Source of the DNA: JBOFDK01 sp051646925
GTDB lineage: Bacteria; Bacillota; Clostridia; Lachnospirales; Cellulosilyticaceae
DNA length: 56,209 nucleotides
Assembly: GCA_051646925.1 (NCBI GenBank)
Contig: JBOFDK010000083.1
Span: 1 to 56,209 of the forward strand
Direction: 5' to 3'
Shown here: positions 17,376-26,452 of the stretch, in pieces
Numbering within the stretch: position 1 is the stretch's first letter
How the letters are laid out: every line of letters begins with the position of its first letter
Made by a program: the position numbers and the translations under genes
The notes under the pieces: generated by a model
The model's database searches: none
What the model was told of the DNA's origin: nothing
The model's input: the letters and a program-made list of their open reading frames with translations, nothing else

Positions 17376-18113
17376 TTAATATTGCACTTCCATTAATTTA
17401 AGTGCTTTTGATTTTGCAAGTCTTGTAACATCACCTTTTTTATTCTCATTTAATAGCACTTGAATTTCATTAACTTGTAATTCACCACTTCCGATTGCAA
17501 TAAGTGTTCCTGCTACAAAACGTGGCATATGCCATAGAAAATCATTCGCTGTCATAGTTATTGTTATTATATCATCTTGTTTTTCAACATCTAACTCTCT
17601 CATTTCACGTACAGTTGATTTGGTACCTGCTTTTACACTACTAAAACATTGAAAATCATGTTTTCCAACTAGCATATCCGCTGCTTTTTTCATTTTATTT
17701 ATATCTAATTCTTGATCTGTTTGATACACATATTTTCGGTCAAATACATTTTGTGTAGTATTATTTCTAATAGTATACGTATAAGTTTTAGCTTTAACAT
17801 TATATCTTGAATGGAAACGTTCTTCTACTTCTTCTACTAGTTTTACAGCAATATCATCTGGCAAATAATGATCTAAATAATCTTGCATTAAAAATGTACT
17901 AAGTGTACATTCTGTTTTGAAGTTAGCAACATAATTTTCTGCATGTACACCTACATCCGTTCTCTCAGCGCCAATTACTTCTATTTCTTCTTCTGCCATT
18001 TTTGTAAGAACTGCTTCTAATTTTCCTTGAATAGTTAATTCATTATCAACTTGTGCTTGCCATCCTTTGTAACGACTTCCATCATATTGAACTATTATTT
18101 TTATATTACGCAT
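17376..18113 (-). CDS. truA: tRNA pseudouridine(38-40) synthase
   Basis: Converts U38-U40 of tRNA anticodon arms to pseudouridine. It has 245 residues, usual for TruA. The start QYDGSRYKGWQ and the catalytic-Asp motif ERTDVGVHAENYVANF (Asp normally within GRTDAGVHA) are clear, as are HSRYNVKAKTYTYTI and NDFLWHMPRFVAGTLI. AAGGTGAATAA precedes the ATG. It lies downstream of a 153-residue unknown gene on the same strand, separated by 94 bp. Confidence 0.94.
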   Translation of the reverse strand: MRNIKIIVQYDGSRYKGWQAQVDNELTIQGKLEAVLTKMAEEEIEVIGAERTDVGVHAENYVANFKTECTLSTFLMQDYLDHYLPDDIAVKLVEEVEERFHSRYNVKAKTYTYTIRNNTTQNVFDRKYVYQTDQELDINKMKKAADMLVGKHDFQCFSSVKAGTKSTVREMRELDVEKQDDIITITMTANDFLWHMPRFVAGTLIAIGSGELQVNEIQVLLNENKKGDVTRLAKSKALKLMEVQY

Positions 18114-18207
18114 TTATTCACCTTTTTCCTTATTATAAATTCATCATTCACTCTATTATAGCCTAGTAGTCAACTATTTTATAAACCTTATGATAAGTTA
18201 TATACTT

Positions 18208-18669
18208 TTATAGTTTAATATATTCACTTTTATCTTTACTTTTTTGAATTGTCTCTAGCATGCTTTGTAAATTATCTATTAAACTCATAATATATTTTTT
18301 ATCTACATTATAATTAAGGAAAAAACTTTCCATATCTTGCGTCATTAAATTCATCGTATTAGTCAATTGCAAAAAATGTTTAAAGTTAGTACTGTTTTTT
18401 GCGTTTCTAAATTTTTCAAAATCATTTTGTATAAATTCTACAACTTTTTCTTCATTAGAAAAAACACCTTCAGGCAATGGATATGGTTCTATTCTTTGTA
18501 AAAAATATTGTTTTTTTGGATTTATATTATAAACGTAAGATACTTTTTCATCATCTGATAACTCAAATGTTACATAATATAAAAAGCCCTGTACTCTCTC
18601 AACTTTTTTTGCACCAAACAAACGTAATCTTGTTTCAATTGTATCCCCATGTGCAAGCGTCTCATTCAT
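18208..18669 (-). CDS. Hypothetical 153-residue protein
   Basis: Begins MNETLAHGDTIETRLRLFGA, with a beta-rich N-terminal half (FLYYVTFELSDDEKVSYVYNI) and a helical C-terminal half (MESFFLNYNVDKKYIMSLIDNLQ). There is no signal peptide or metal motif. AAGGAGAGTTACTT precedes the ATG. It starts 28 bp after the ArsB/NhaD transporter gene on the same strand and is probably co-transcribed with it. The family is not recognised. Confidence 0.75.
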   Translation of the reverse strand: MNETLAHGDTIETRLRLFGAKKVERVQGFLYYVTFELSDDEKVSYVYNINPKKQYFLQRIEPYPLPEGVFSNEEKVVEFIQNDFEKFRNAKNSTNFKHFLQLTNTMNLMTQDMESFFLNYNVDKKYIMSLIDNLQSMLETIQKSKDKSEYIKL

Positions 18670-18697
18670 AAGTAACTCTCCTTTATTTTTATTTTTT

Positions 18698-19966
18698 TTA
18701 ACTGTAGCGTAGTACTAAATAAACCATCGATATGATAATTGATAATATCATAAGTGGAAATCCAATTTTCATATAGTTTTTAAAAGTTATTTTATAACCA
18801 TTTTTTTCACCAATATTTGCAAGTACTACGTTTGCCGATGCTCCAATTAACGTACCATTTCCGCCAAAACATGCTCCTAATGATACTGCCCACCATAATG
18901 GTGTTACATCAATGCCTTGCGTTTCTAGTGTTAATATTAACGGTATAAGCGTTGCTACAAAAGGTATGTTATCCAAAAATGATGAAGCTATCGCTGATAA
19001 CCATAGTAAAAGAATCATCATCATTACTGGTTTCCCCTGCGTAATACCTAGTATACCTTCGGCTAAAATATTAATAACCCCAACTTCTTCTAAACCACCA
19101 ACAACTATAAATAACCCAAGAAAAAATGCAATTGTTGGCCACTCAATATGACATAGTATTTCTTCAACATCATCTTTAGCAATATACAGCATCATCACCG
19201 CGCCAGTAAGTGCTACAATTGCTGAACTAATATTTAATGTATCATGAAATGTAAATCCCATTAATATTATTGCCATAACACATAAGCTTTTAATAAGAAG
19301 TGATTTATTTTTTATAGTTTTTTTCTCATCCAATACCATTATTTTATTTTGGTATTCCTTCTCAACAACTATTTGGTCTTTATACATAAAATAAATAATA
19401 GGCAATGTAACTAATAATACTATAAGCGCTGCTGGCCCCGAATTTAATAAAAAATCATTAAATCCTAAATTTGCTGCACTTCCTATCATTATATTTGGAG
19501 GATCTCCAACAAGTGTTGCTGTTCCTCCTATATTAGATGCAATAATCTGAGTTATTAAAAATGGCATTGGATTTATATGCAATATTTGTGTAATAACAAT
19601 TGTCATAGGTCCAATCAAAAGAACCGTCGTTACATTATCTAATAATGCAGATAATATCGCAGTAATGATTACAAAACTAATCATTATTTTCCATCCACTA
19701 CCTTTTGTTTTTTTTGCAGTGTATATAGCCACAAACTCAAACAAACCTGTTTTTCTTATTACCGACACAACAATCATCATACCTATTAATACACCTATTG
19801 TATTGAAATCAATATAATGTGTTACTTTTTCTGATGGTAAAATACCTACAAGTACCATCAACATACCACCGCCAATAGCTACAATAGTTTTATCAATTTT
19901 TTCTGTTACTACAAAGAACATTACACTACAAAATATTACTATTGCCACTAGTTGCACCATATCCAT
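18698..19966 (-). CDS. ArsB/NhaD-type ion transporter (IT superfamily)
   Basis: Membrane transporter of the ion transporter superfamily. It has 422 residues and about eleven membrane segments. Conserved stretches are LSALLDNVTTVLLIGPMT and the second-half equivalent SAIASSFLDNIPFVATLIP, plus IGGTATLVGDPPNIMIG and FGGNGTLIGASANVV. The two inverted DN(V/I) and G(D/A)xxN motifs are typical. Members move arsenite, Na+/H+ or carboxylates; no ars or nha partner gene is near, so the substrate is open. A GTG at 19978 is possible, but the ATG at 19966 follows GGGTGA more normally. Confidence 0.88.
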   Translation of the reverse strand: MDMVQLVAIVIFCSVMFFVVTEKIDKTIVAIGGGMLMVLVGILPSEKVTHYIDFNTIGVLIGMMIVVSVIRKTGLFEFVAIYTAKKTKGSGWKIMISFVIITAILSALLDNVTTVLLIGPMTIVITQILHINPMPFLITQIIASNIGGTATLVGDPPNIMIGSAANLGFNDFLLNSGPAALIVLLVTLPIIYFMYKDQIVVEKEYQNKIMVLDEKKTIKNKSLLIKSLCVMAIILMGFTFHDTLNISSAIVALTGAVMMLYIAKDDVEEILCHIEWPTIAFFLGLFIVVGGLEEVGVINILAEGILGITQGKPVMMMILLLWLSAIASSFLDNIPFVATLIPLILTLETQGIDVTPLWWAVSLGACFGGNGTLIGASANVVLANIGEKNGYKITFKNYMKIGFPLMILSIIISMVYLVLRYS

Positions 19967-20192
19967 AATTTCACCCACACTCTCTTTAATTAATCTTTTG
20001 GGTTAGTATGATTAAATACTATCAATTTTATTCTTTTTATTTTTTTCATTTTAATCATATTTAAACTTTAATTTCAAATTTTAGCATATTATCCCAAATT
20101 GACATACCCTACATTATATGATAGCCTTGTCTTATATTATAATAACTAGCATTATATCTTTAAATATTACCCCAACTTATAGGAGGCATCAA

Positions 20193-21029
20193 ATGATAAA
20201 AATTCTTTCGGATTCATCATCGCTATATACTAAACAATCAGCGTTAGACAACGGATTAGCTATATCTCCACTTATCGTAACTATTAATGGAAAATCTTAT
20301 ATGGAATATGAAGATATTGATGCTCAGACATTTGTAAATTTGATTAATGAAGGACATATTCCAACATCATCTCAACCATCAATTGGTGATGTTGTTGATT
20401 TATATAACCAATTTTCTGATTCAGAAATTATTAATATTACAATGGCTGATGGTTTGTCTGGGACATATAATTCTGCATGTTCTGCAAAAACTATGGTTGA
20501 ACATCCTGATAAAATTCATGTAATTAATTCAAAAACATTATGTGGGCCACATCGCTACATAGTAGATTTAGCTTGTAACCTTTCTAAATCTGGAAAATCG
20601 GTTTCTGAGATTATCCCTGTTTTAGAAGAAGCAACTAATAATACAAAGTCTTATTTAATTCCTAATGATTTTGACTACTTAGTCAGAGGTGGTCGTCTTT
20701 CACCTCTAGTTGGTAAAATTGGTAGTCTTATAAAATTAGTTCCAGTAACTGTTTTATCTGAAGATGCCAAAACACTCGAAAAGTTTACAACTACGCGTGG
20801 ATTTAAAAAAGCTATTCAAAAAATAGCTCAAGCTATGGTTAATGACGGTGTTAATGAAAACTACAAAGTTTATGTTGCTCACGCCTTAAATGAGACACTT
20901 GCCCTTGAAGCTCAAAAAATCTTAGAGGAACTTGTTCCTGGTATTACCGCTGAAGTACTTGTTCTAGGTCCTGCATTTATTACTCAAGGTGGACCTGGTT
21001 GTATCGCTATTCAGTGGATTAAAAAATAA
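20193..21029 (+). CDS. DegV family fatty-acid-binding protein (FakB-type)
   Basis: Binds a fatty acid and presents it to a fatty-acid kinase for phospholipid synthesis; this is family knowledge, and no FakA gene is in the window. The 278 residues show the DegV pattern: KILSDSSS at the start, PTSSQPS, TMADGLSGTYNSA, and the C-terminal LGPAFITQGGPGC. ATAGGAGGCATCAA precedes the ATG at 20193; the in-frame extension up to 20118 has no ribosome binding site. A TTGACA lies at 20099-20104 without a clear -10. An unknown gene follows after 28 bp. Confidence 0.92.
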   Translation: MIKILSDSSSLYTKQSALDNGLAISPLIVTINGKSYMEYEDIDAQTFVNLINEGHIPTSSQPSIGDVVDLYNQFSDSEIINITMADGLSGTYNSACSAKTMVEHPDKIHVINSKTLCGPHRYIVDLACNLSKSGKSVSEIIPVLEEATNNTKSYLIPNDFDYLVRGGRLSPLVGKIGSLIKLVPVTVLSEDAKTLEKFTTTRGFKKAIQKIAQAMVNDGVNENYKVYVAHALNETLALEAQKILEELVPGITAEVLVLGPAFITQGGPGCIAIQWIKK

Positions 21030-21057
21030 ACTATTCTCAAAGGAGAAAAAAAACTAT

Positions 21058-21561
21058 ATGTATTGTATCGTTGGTGAAAAAATACTACGTTGTGAAGTAA
21101 GCGAAAAATTAGAAAACTATTCTTGGATTCGTGTTGGTCGCTCTGAAAAAGGTCAAACTGTACCTAATAATCGTATATTTGAAACAGAAGAATCTGCACT
21201 TGCATTTTTAAAAAAACGTTCTAAAACTCGTGTATCTATTGACCAAGAACTTTCAAGTGAAATTAATTCTTGTAAACGTATGTATTCAGATTTTCTTAAA
21301 GAAACTGGTATTTCTGTACGTTTAATTGATAGACTATTTAAAGTTCAAGATGTTGAAAAACAACTTGCACATTTACGAAAAAAATATAATAAAAGTGATA
21401 CAACAACATCTGGAGAGTCAAAAACTCCTACAGACTCTAGATTTTATTCAAAAAAATCTTCAAGTCAGTTCAAAACACAAAAAGTATATAAAGATTCTCC
21501 AAATCATTCTTTTAAATCAGCTAATAAAAAACGTAATACAAAAAACACTACTAAACCTTAG
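21058..21561 (+). CDS. Hypothetical 167-residue protein with basic Ser/Lys-rich tail
   Basis: Starts MYCIVGEKILRCEVSEKLEN. The ordered N-terminal ~120 residues include a helical region (VQDVEKQLAHLRKKYNK). The last ~50 residues are low-complexity Ser/Lys/Thr/Asn, probably disordered and possibly nucleic-acid binding. AAAGGAGAAAAAAACTAT precedes the ATG, 28 bp after degV, so the two form an operon. The family is not recognised. Confidence 0.75.
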   Translation: MYCIVGEKILRCEVSEKLENYSWIRVGRSEKGQTVPNNRIFETEESALAFLKKRSKTRVSIDQELSSEINSCKRMYSDFLKETGISVRLIDRLFKVQDVEKQLAHLRKKYNKSDTTTSGESKTPTDSRFYSKKSSSQFKTQKVYKDSPNHSFKSANKKRNTKNTTKP

Positions 21562-21573
21562 TAATATTTGTAT

Positions 21574-21613
21574 AAAGAAGCTGTGGTATGCATAAAGCAA
21601 CCATAGCTTCTTT
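21574..21613 (+). terminator. Terminator-like hairpin after the degV operon
   Basis: AAAGAAGCTGTGGT (21574-21587) pairs with ACCATAGCTTCTTT (21600-21613) with one G-U. The T run is only three bases, so read-through into the NhaC gene 43 bp on is likely. Confidence 0.65.
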
Positions 21614-21656
21614 GTAAATAAAAAATAAATATTTAATGTTCATAGAAAGGATTTAT

Positions 21657-22952
21657 ATGAAAAAACAATCTAATTCGGGCAATCCACTCGCCCTAACCCC
21701 ATTTGTAGTATTTCTCCTACTTTTTTTAGGTGTAGGAATTGCAACTAACGATTTTTATAAAATGCCTGTATTAGTCGCATTCATCGCTGCATCTATCGCT
21801 GCTTTTATGTTAAATCGTAAGCAGCCTCTATCTGAAAAAATCGAAATCTTTTGCAAAGGTGCCGGTCACACAGATATTATGATGATGTGTCTTATTTTCA
21901 TTTTAGCTGGTGCTTTCTCTTCTGTTGCAAAAGCAATGGGTGGTGTTGATGCAACAGTTCAACTAAGCCTTAGTTTTATACCTCCCCAATTTTTATTAGG
22001 TGGTCTATTTCTTATTGCATGTTTTATATCATTATCTATGGGAACATCTGTTGGTACAATCACTGCACTAGCACCTGTTGGTCTTGGTATAGCCGAAGCA
22101 ACTGGTATGCCTATACCTCTTGTAATAGGTACTATAATCGGTGGTGGTATGTTTGGTGACAATTTATCTATGATTTCAGATACAACCATTACAGCTGCAC
22201 GTACTCAAGGATGCGAACTTCGCGATAAATTCAAAACTAATTTTATTATCGTGTTGCCAGCTGCTATAATAACAATTATTACTTTAACTATTATTTCTAC
22301 AAACTATACAAATACATTCCCAGTTCCGGAATCTTTTGAATTAATTAAAGTTCTTCCTTACATATCAGTACTCGTAGGTGCTCTTTTAGGTGTAAACGTG
22401 TTTGTACTACTAACTGGCGGTACTCTATTTGCTGGAATAATAGGTATTTCATCTGGTACTATAGATATTTTTCAAACGTTAGATGCTGCTTCAAATGGTA
22501 TAATCGGTATGTCGGAAATTATTATTTTATCTATAATAATTGGTGGTACGCTCGCATTAATTAAATACCAAGGTGGTATTACATATTTACTTTCTTTCAT
22601 CAAAAATCGTATCCATACAAAAAAAGGTGCTGAATTCGGTATTGCTGCACTCGTTAGTGCTGTTGATTTATGTACTGCAAACAATACTATTTCAATAGTA
22701 ATTACAGGACCTCTTGCAAAAGATATTGCAAAAGAATACGACATTGATCCAAGAAGAACTGCTAGTATTTTAGATATTTTTTCCGCAACTATTCAAGGAA
22801 TGTTACCATATGGAGCGCAACTTCTAATAGCATCTGGTCTAGTTGGTATATCCCCTATGGAATTATTAAATTACTTGCATTACCCTTTATTAATGGGACT
22901 TTTCGGTATATTAGCAATTATATTTGGGTTTCCTAAGTTCAAACTAAAATAA
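21657..22952 (+). CDS. nhaC: NhaC family Na+/H+ antiporter, copy 1
   Basis: Secondary antiporter in the cytoplasmic membrane. It has 431 residues and about eleven membrane segments. NhaC-type signatures are SMGTSVGTITALAPVG, GGGMFGDNLSMISDTT and ITAARTQGCELRDKFKTN, then IVITGPLAKDIAKEYDI near the C-terminus. GAAAGGATTTAT precedes the ATG at 21657. The longer frame back to 21636 lacks a ribosome binding site. It has no clear promoter of its own after the weak degV-operon terminator. A close paralogue follows at 23250 with the same start region and terminator type, so this is a tandem duplication. The exchanged metabolite or ion is not determined by sequence. Confidence 0.9.
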   Translation: MKKQSNSGNPLALTPFVVFLLLFLGVGIATNDFYKMPVLVAFIAASIAAFMLNRKQPLSEKIEIFCKGAGHTDIMMMCLIFILAGAFSSVAKAMGGVDATVQLSLSFIPPQFLLGGLFLIACFISLSMGTSVGTITALAPVGLGIAEATGMPIPLVIGTIIGGGMFGDNLSMISDTTITAARTQGCELRDKFKTNFIIVLPAAIITIITLTIISTNYTNTFPVPESFELIKVLPYISVLVGALLGVNVFVLLTGGTLFAGIIGISSGTIDIFQTLDAASNGIIGMSEIIILSIIIGGTLALIKYQGGITYLLSFIKNRIHTKKGAEFGIAALVSAVDLCTANNTISIVITGPLAKDIAKEYDIDPRRTASILDIFSATIQGMLPYGAQLLIASGLVGISPMELLNYLHYPLLMGLFGILAIIFGFPKFKLK

Positions 22953-22965
22953 ATATTTTTATACT

Positions 22966-23007
22966 AAAAAACATCTTTCTATTAATTATAGAAAGATGTT
23001 TTTTTTA
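22966..23007 (+). terminator. Terminator of nhaC copy 1
   Basis: AAAACATCTTTCTA (left arm) and TAGAAAGATGTTTT (22989-23002) are followed by a T run. Confidence 0.9.
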
Positions 23008-23107
23008 TTTGTTTTACTATAATTTATTCATACATGTTAAGCTTTCAAGCAAGTGCATCATATATTTAAAGTATCAATAAAAAAATCTTATATGTAATAT
23101 TAAGAGA

Positions 23108-23135
23108 TTGATACACATATATTTGTCAGTATAAT
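23108..23135 (+). promoter_or_regulatory. Promoter of nhaC copy 2
   Basis: -35 TTGATA (23108-23113), 16 bp, -10 TATAAT (23130-23135), about 110 bp before the start codon. Confidence 0.55.
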
Positions 23136-23249
23136 TGCTAATGGACATCTTCCCATATTATCTAAATCATAAATCAATGATAATTTATCTAGAATATATA
23201 ACATCTTAATAATATTTCTTAAAAATACAAATTCATTGAAAGGATTTAT

Positions 23250-24545
23250 ATGAAAAAACAATCTAAATCTGGTAATCCTATTGCTCTACTCCCTATTCTA
23301 GTATTTATCACACTTTTTTTAGGCGTTGGAATTTCAACTAAAGATTTTTCTAAAATGCCTATATTAGTCGCATTTTTTCTAGCCTCTATCGTTGCCTTTA
23401 TGTTAAACTGTACTCAACCTTTTTCAGAAAAAGTCAAGATTTTTTGTAACGGTGCTGGTCAGGCAGATATTATGATGATGTTTCTTATTTTTATTTTAGC
23501 CGGTACTTTTTCTTCTGTTGTGCAAGTAATAGGTGGTGTTGACGCATTAATTCAACTAAGCCTTAATTTTATACCTTCTCAATTTTTACTAGGTGGTCTA
23601 TTTCTTATTGCATGTTTTGTTTCATTATCTATGGGCACATCTATTGGTACTATCACCGCATTAGCACCAATTGGCCTTGGAATAGCTGAAACAACTTCTA
23701 TGTCTATACCTCTTGTAATAAGTACTATCATTGGTGGTAGTATGTTTGGCGATAATTTATCTATGATATCAGATACAACATTTACGGCCGCACGTACTCA
23801 AGGATGCGAACTTCGTGATAAATTCAAAACTAATTTTATTATCGTATTACCTGCTGCTGTAATAACTATTATTATTTTAAATATTATTTCTGCAGGCTAT
23901 ACAACTACACTCCCAGTTCATGAATCTTTTGACTTAATTAAAATTCTTCCTTACATATTCGTACTTATAGGTTCTCTTTTAGGCGTAAATGTATTTATAC
24001 TACTAACTTGTGGTACTATATTTGCTGGAATAATAGGTATTTCATCTGGTACTATAAATATTTTTCAAATATTAGAAGCTATCTCAAATGGAATAAATGG
24101 TATGACTCAAATTATCATTTTACTTATGATTATTGGTGGTACATTCTCATTAATTCAACATCAAGGTGGTATTACATATTTACTTTCTTTTATCAAAAAT
24201 CGTATTCATACAAAAAAAGGTGCTACATTCGGTATTGCTGCACTTGTCAGTATAATCGATTTATGTACTGCAAGTAATACTATTTCAATAATGATTGCAG
24301 GACCTCTTGCAAAAGATATTGCAAAAGAATATGATATTGATCCAAAAATATCTGCTAGTCTTTTAGATATTTTTTCAGCAACTATACAAGGACTTCTTCC
24401 CTATGGTTCACATCTTCTATTAGCCTCTAGTTTAAGTAATATATCATCTATGGAATTTTTGCATTACTTATATTACCCTATGCTTATGGGAGTTTTTGGT
24501 ATATTATCAATCATATTTGGATTTCCAAAATTAAAAAACAAATAA
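23250..24545 (+). CDS. nhaC: NhaC family Na+/H+ antiporter, copy 2
   Basis: A 431-residue paralogue of the preceding gene with identical length and no gaps visible by eye. The signatures SMGTSIGTITALAPIG, GGSMFGDNLSMISDTT and FTAARTQGCELRDKFKTN are kept. Changes cluster in membrane segments (for example GGGMFGD to GGSMFGD, TGGTLFAG to TCGTIFAG), which could alter substrate or kinetics. Even the ribosome binding site and first codons are shared (GAAAGGATTTATATGAAAA). It has its own promoter and terminator, so the pair can be expressed separately. Confidence 0.9.
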   Translation: MKKQSKSGNPIALLPILVFITLFLGVGISTKDFSKMPILVAFFLASIVAFMLNCTQPFSEKVKIFCNGAGQADIMMMFLIFILAGTFSSVVQVIGGVDALIQLSLNFIPSQFLLGGLFLIACFVSLSMGTSIGTITALAPIGLGIAETTSMSIPLVISTIIGGSMFGDNLSMISDTTFTAARTQGCELRDKFKTNFIIVLPAAVITIIILNIISAGYTTTLPVHESFDLIKILPYIFVLIGSLLGVNVFILLTCGTIFAGIIGISSGTINIFQILEAISNGINGMTQIIILLMIIGGTFSLIQHQGGITYLLSFIKNRIHTKKGATFGIAALVSIIDLCTASNTISIMIAGPLAKDIAKEYDIDPKISASLLDIFSATIQGLLPYGSHLLLASSLSNISSMEFLHYLYYPMLMGVFGILSIIFGFPKLKNK

Positions 24546-24570
24546 ATATTTTTATATTTTTTCATAACAA

Positions 24571-24608
24571 AAAAACAGCTTTCTATTAATTTTAGAAAGC
24601 TGTTTTTT
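24571..24608. terminator. Terminator of nhaC copy 2, also usable from the opposite strand
   Basis: AAAAACAGCTTTCTA pairs with TAGAAAGCTGTTTTT, with A and T runs on both sides. It resembles the copy 1 terminator and lies just before the stop of the minus-strand 73-residue gene. Confidence 0.9.
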
Positions 24609-24612
24609 ATAT

Positions 24613-24834
24613 TTATTTTGATGTAATTTCTTCATATGCTTTAAGAATTTTAACAAGCTCGTCGTAATTGAATTTTTTTGCAAGATATCTTTCTTGTTCC
24701 ATACGTCTAAGTGATTTTTCAACTTGCTCTTCAAAACGCTCAACTTCAATATTATCTACATTTTTTGGAATATGTCGTCTTCTTCTAATACTTAAAATTT
24801 CTTTTAAAATTGGCTCTTTTGTATTTGAATTCAT
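24613..24834 (-). CDS. Hypothetical 73-residue charged helical protein
   Basis: Starts MNSNTKEPILKEILSIRRRR; the rest is a highly charged helix (EVERFEEQVEKSLRRMEQER). GGAAGGTAAACAAT precedes the ATG at 24834; an upstream extension to 24870 would overlap the preceding small gene. It forms a two-gene unit with the 65-residue gene 13 bp upstream. Function unknown. Confidence 0.65.
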   Translation of the reverse strand: MNSNTKEPILKEILSIRRRRHIPKNVDNIEVERFEEQVEKSLRRMEQERYLAKKFNYDELVKILKAYEEITSK

Positions 24835-24847
24835 ATTGTTTACCTTC

Positions 24848-25045
24848 CTATTCTTGATAAAGACCTTCACTTAAAATTTTCTTTACTAATATACCTATAT
24901 TTACTTCTTTTGTATCCATATGAACATCTATAATACGATCGGTTAAAACAACTTCGACACACTCTATATCTTTACCTTTTTCATCTGTGTATTTAATAAT
25001 ATCATAAGTTATAATTTCTTCTTTTAACTGTTTTTCTGTAATCAT
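24848..25045 (-). CDS. Hypothetical 65-residue protein
   Basis: Starts MITEKQLKEEIITYDIIKY and contains a beta-type stretch (IECVEVVLTDRIIDVHMD). The ribosome binding site is weak (CAGGGAT). It is the first gene of a two-gene unit of small unknown proteins. Confidence 0.55.
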   Translation of the reverse strand: MITEKQLKEEIITYDIIKYTDEKGKDIECVEVVLTDRIIDVHMDTKEVNIGILVKKILSEGLYQE

Positions 25046-25341
25046 TATTAATCCCTGCTTTCTTCAAATTTATTATTAATCTCATACATATAAGTTTTAA
25101 CTTTTACTTTTTTATATTACTTTTCTAAAATCATTGCCTTTGTCATTTTAGCATACTTCACTATACTTTCATACTTTATATTTTATTATGGTATATTTAT
25201 GCATTATATAAGCAAATATTATAAACCGATATAAACTAAAAAAACTTTCTACAACCAAAGTTATGTTTTCTTATACTATATCAATATTTGCTTATATTTA
25301 AATAATATTTATTTATGCTCTGAAAATATATTTATTGCTTA
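25046..25341. other. AT-rich intergenic stretch
   Basis: About 300 bp between the small minus-strand genes and hxlR. It is very AT-rich, and I see no hairpin with a T run, repeat or open frame of note. It must hold the promoter of the small genes, but no box pair stands out. Confidence 0.4.
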
Positions 25342-25371
25342 TTGTATTTTTCTATATAATAAATATATAAT
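25342..25371 (+). promoter_or_regulatory. Possible promoter of the HxlR gene
   Basis: -35 TTGTAT (25342-25347), 18 bp, -10 TATAAT (25366-25371). Several other TATA-like boxes lie beside it. Confidence 0.4.
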
Positions 25372-25443
25372 GAATATATAATATTAAAATGTGCTTTGTT
25401 CTAAAAAAAACTCCCTATACTTACTATCTTTTGGAGGTCCTTA

Positions 25444-25761
25444 ATGAAAAAACAAACATTCCAATGCCCTGTAGAACTTACACTACACCTTATTGGCCAT
25501 AAATGGAAAGTACTTATTATTCGTGATTTATTAAATGGTACAAAACGTTTTAACGAACTTATGCGCTCTGTTTCTGGAATTTCACAAAAAGTTTTAACAA
25601 GCCATCTTCGTAGTATGGAACAAGATGGCCTTATTACTCGTGAAATTTTTCCAGAAATTCCACCTAAAGTAGAGTATTCTTTGACTGAGACAGGTCTTAG
25701 TTTAAAACCAATCTTAGACTCTATGACTTCATGGGGGATAAACTATAAAAATAGCATATAA
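25444..25761 (+). CDS. HxlR family winged-helix transcriptional regulator
   Basis: DNA-binding regulator of 105 residues. The HxlR pattern is complete: CPVELTLHLIGHKWKVLII, LLNGTKRFNELMRSVSGIS with the recognition helix QKVLTSHLRSMEQDGLI, and the wing PPKVEYSLTETG. The N-terminal Cys8 corresponds to the redox-sensing cysteine of relatives such as HypR and YodB, so it may sense electrophile or disulfide stress. TTGGAGGTCCTTA precedes the ATG. It converges on the flavin/ferredoxin gene with only 7 bp between, which makes that operon a candidate target, but no operator was identified. Confidence 0.93.
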   Translation: MKKQTFQCPVELTLHLIGHKWKVLIIRDLLNGTKRFNELMRSVSGISQKVLTSHLRSMEQDGLITREIFPEIPPKVEYSLTETGLSLKPILDSMTSWGINYKNSI

Positions 25762-25768
25762 ACTTTTT

Positions 25769-26437
25769 TTACATACCTTTAGTTTGAATTGCTTTTACTG
25801 GGCATATTGTATAGCATGTCCCACATTCATCGCAGCGGTTACCTAATATAACGTATGGTTTTCCACTTTCTATCGCATCAAATGTACATTTTTTTAGACA
25901 TTGGCCACAACCTATACAACTATTTGTAATCATAAGTCCAGCTTTATCAACGTTCATACCACCGTAAGAAAAACGTTTTCTTTCTAATTTATGATCACGA
26001 TATTTTTTTTCAAAATCATAATCATAATATTCTCCCTTTGCTTTATCCAGTACAAATATTTTTGTTGCTGGATATTTTTTTATATCATATACTGCAACAT
26101 AAAAATCAGAATTATTGGCCGCTTTTTCTGATATTTCTTCTGCTGTAAGTTCTCTAGTTTTACCCGATATACGAATTGTATATCCAGGTTCAAAATACGG
26201 CAGTTGATTTTCATCATGTGTTACTTTTGTATTTGGATACATACCACACACGCTTATATTTTTGTATTTTGTTAATTGCTTATAAAAAGGCTTTGTATTC
26301 ATCGTTCTAAAATATAAGCCTTCATCATCACATGCAAAAAAATGTGCTATTCTTGACTCTATCATTTGATCATCTTGCGTCGAAAAAGTAAGGCAACCTA
26401 TTTGATCAAATTTATTATAAATTTCTTTTATTGTCAT
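25769..26437 (-). CDS. FMN-binding split-barrel protein fused to a 2[4Fe-4S] ferredoxin
   Basis: Probable electron-transfer flavoprotein of 222 residues. The N-terminal ~140 residues resemble the pyridoxamine-phosphate-oxidase-like split barrel (start MTIKEIYNKFDQIGCLTFST, GLYFRTMNTKPFYKQL). The C-terminus has two cluster motifs, CIGCGQCLKKCTFDAIE and CDECGTCYTICPVKAIQ. AAAGGAGATCAAG precedes the ATG. It starts 15 bp after the ABC ATPase and is the last gene of that operon. Such fusions are known in anaerobes, but their substrates are mostly unassigned. The link to an amino-acid importer suggests reduction of the imported compound or a redox role in its use; this is inference. Confidence 0.88.
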   Translation of the reverse strand: MTIKEIYNKFDQIGCLTFSTQDDQMIESRIAHFFACDDEGLYFRTMNTKPFYKQLTKYKNISVCGMYPNTKVTHDENQLPYFEPGYTIRISGKTRELTAEEISEKAANNSDFYVAVYDIKKYPATKIFVLDKAKGEYYDYDFEKKYRDHKLERKRFSYGGMNVDKAGLMITNSCIGCGQCLKKCTFDAIESGKPYVILGNRCDECGTCYTICPVKAIQTKGM

Positions 26438-26452
26438 CTTGATCTCCTTTAT

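Noticed and set aside
24552..24749. 65-codon minus-strand ORF overlapping the nhaC copy 2 terminator
   Set aside because: It runs through the terminator hairpin in a different frame from the better supported 73-residue gene and has no ribosome binding site.
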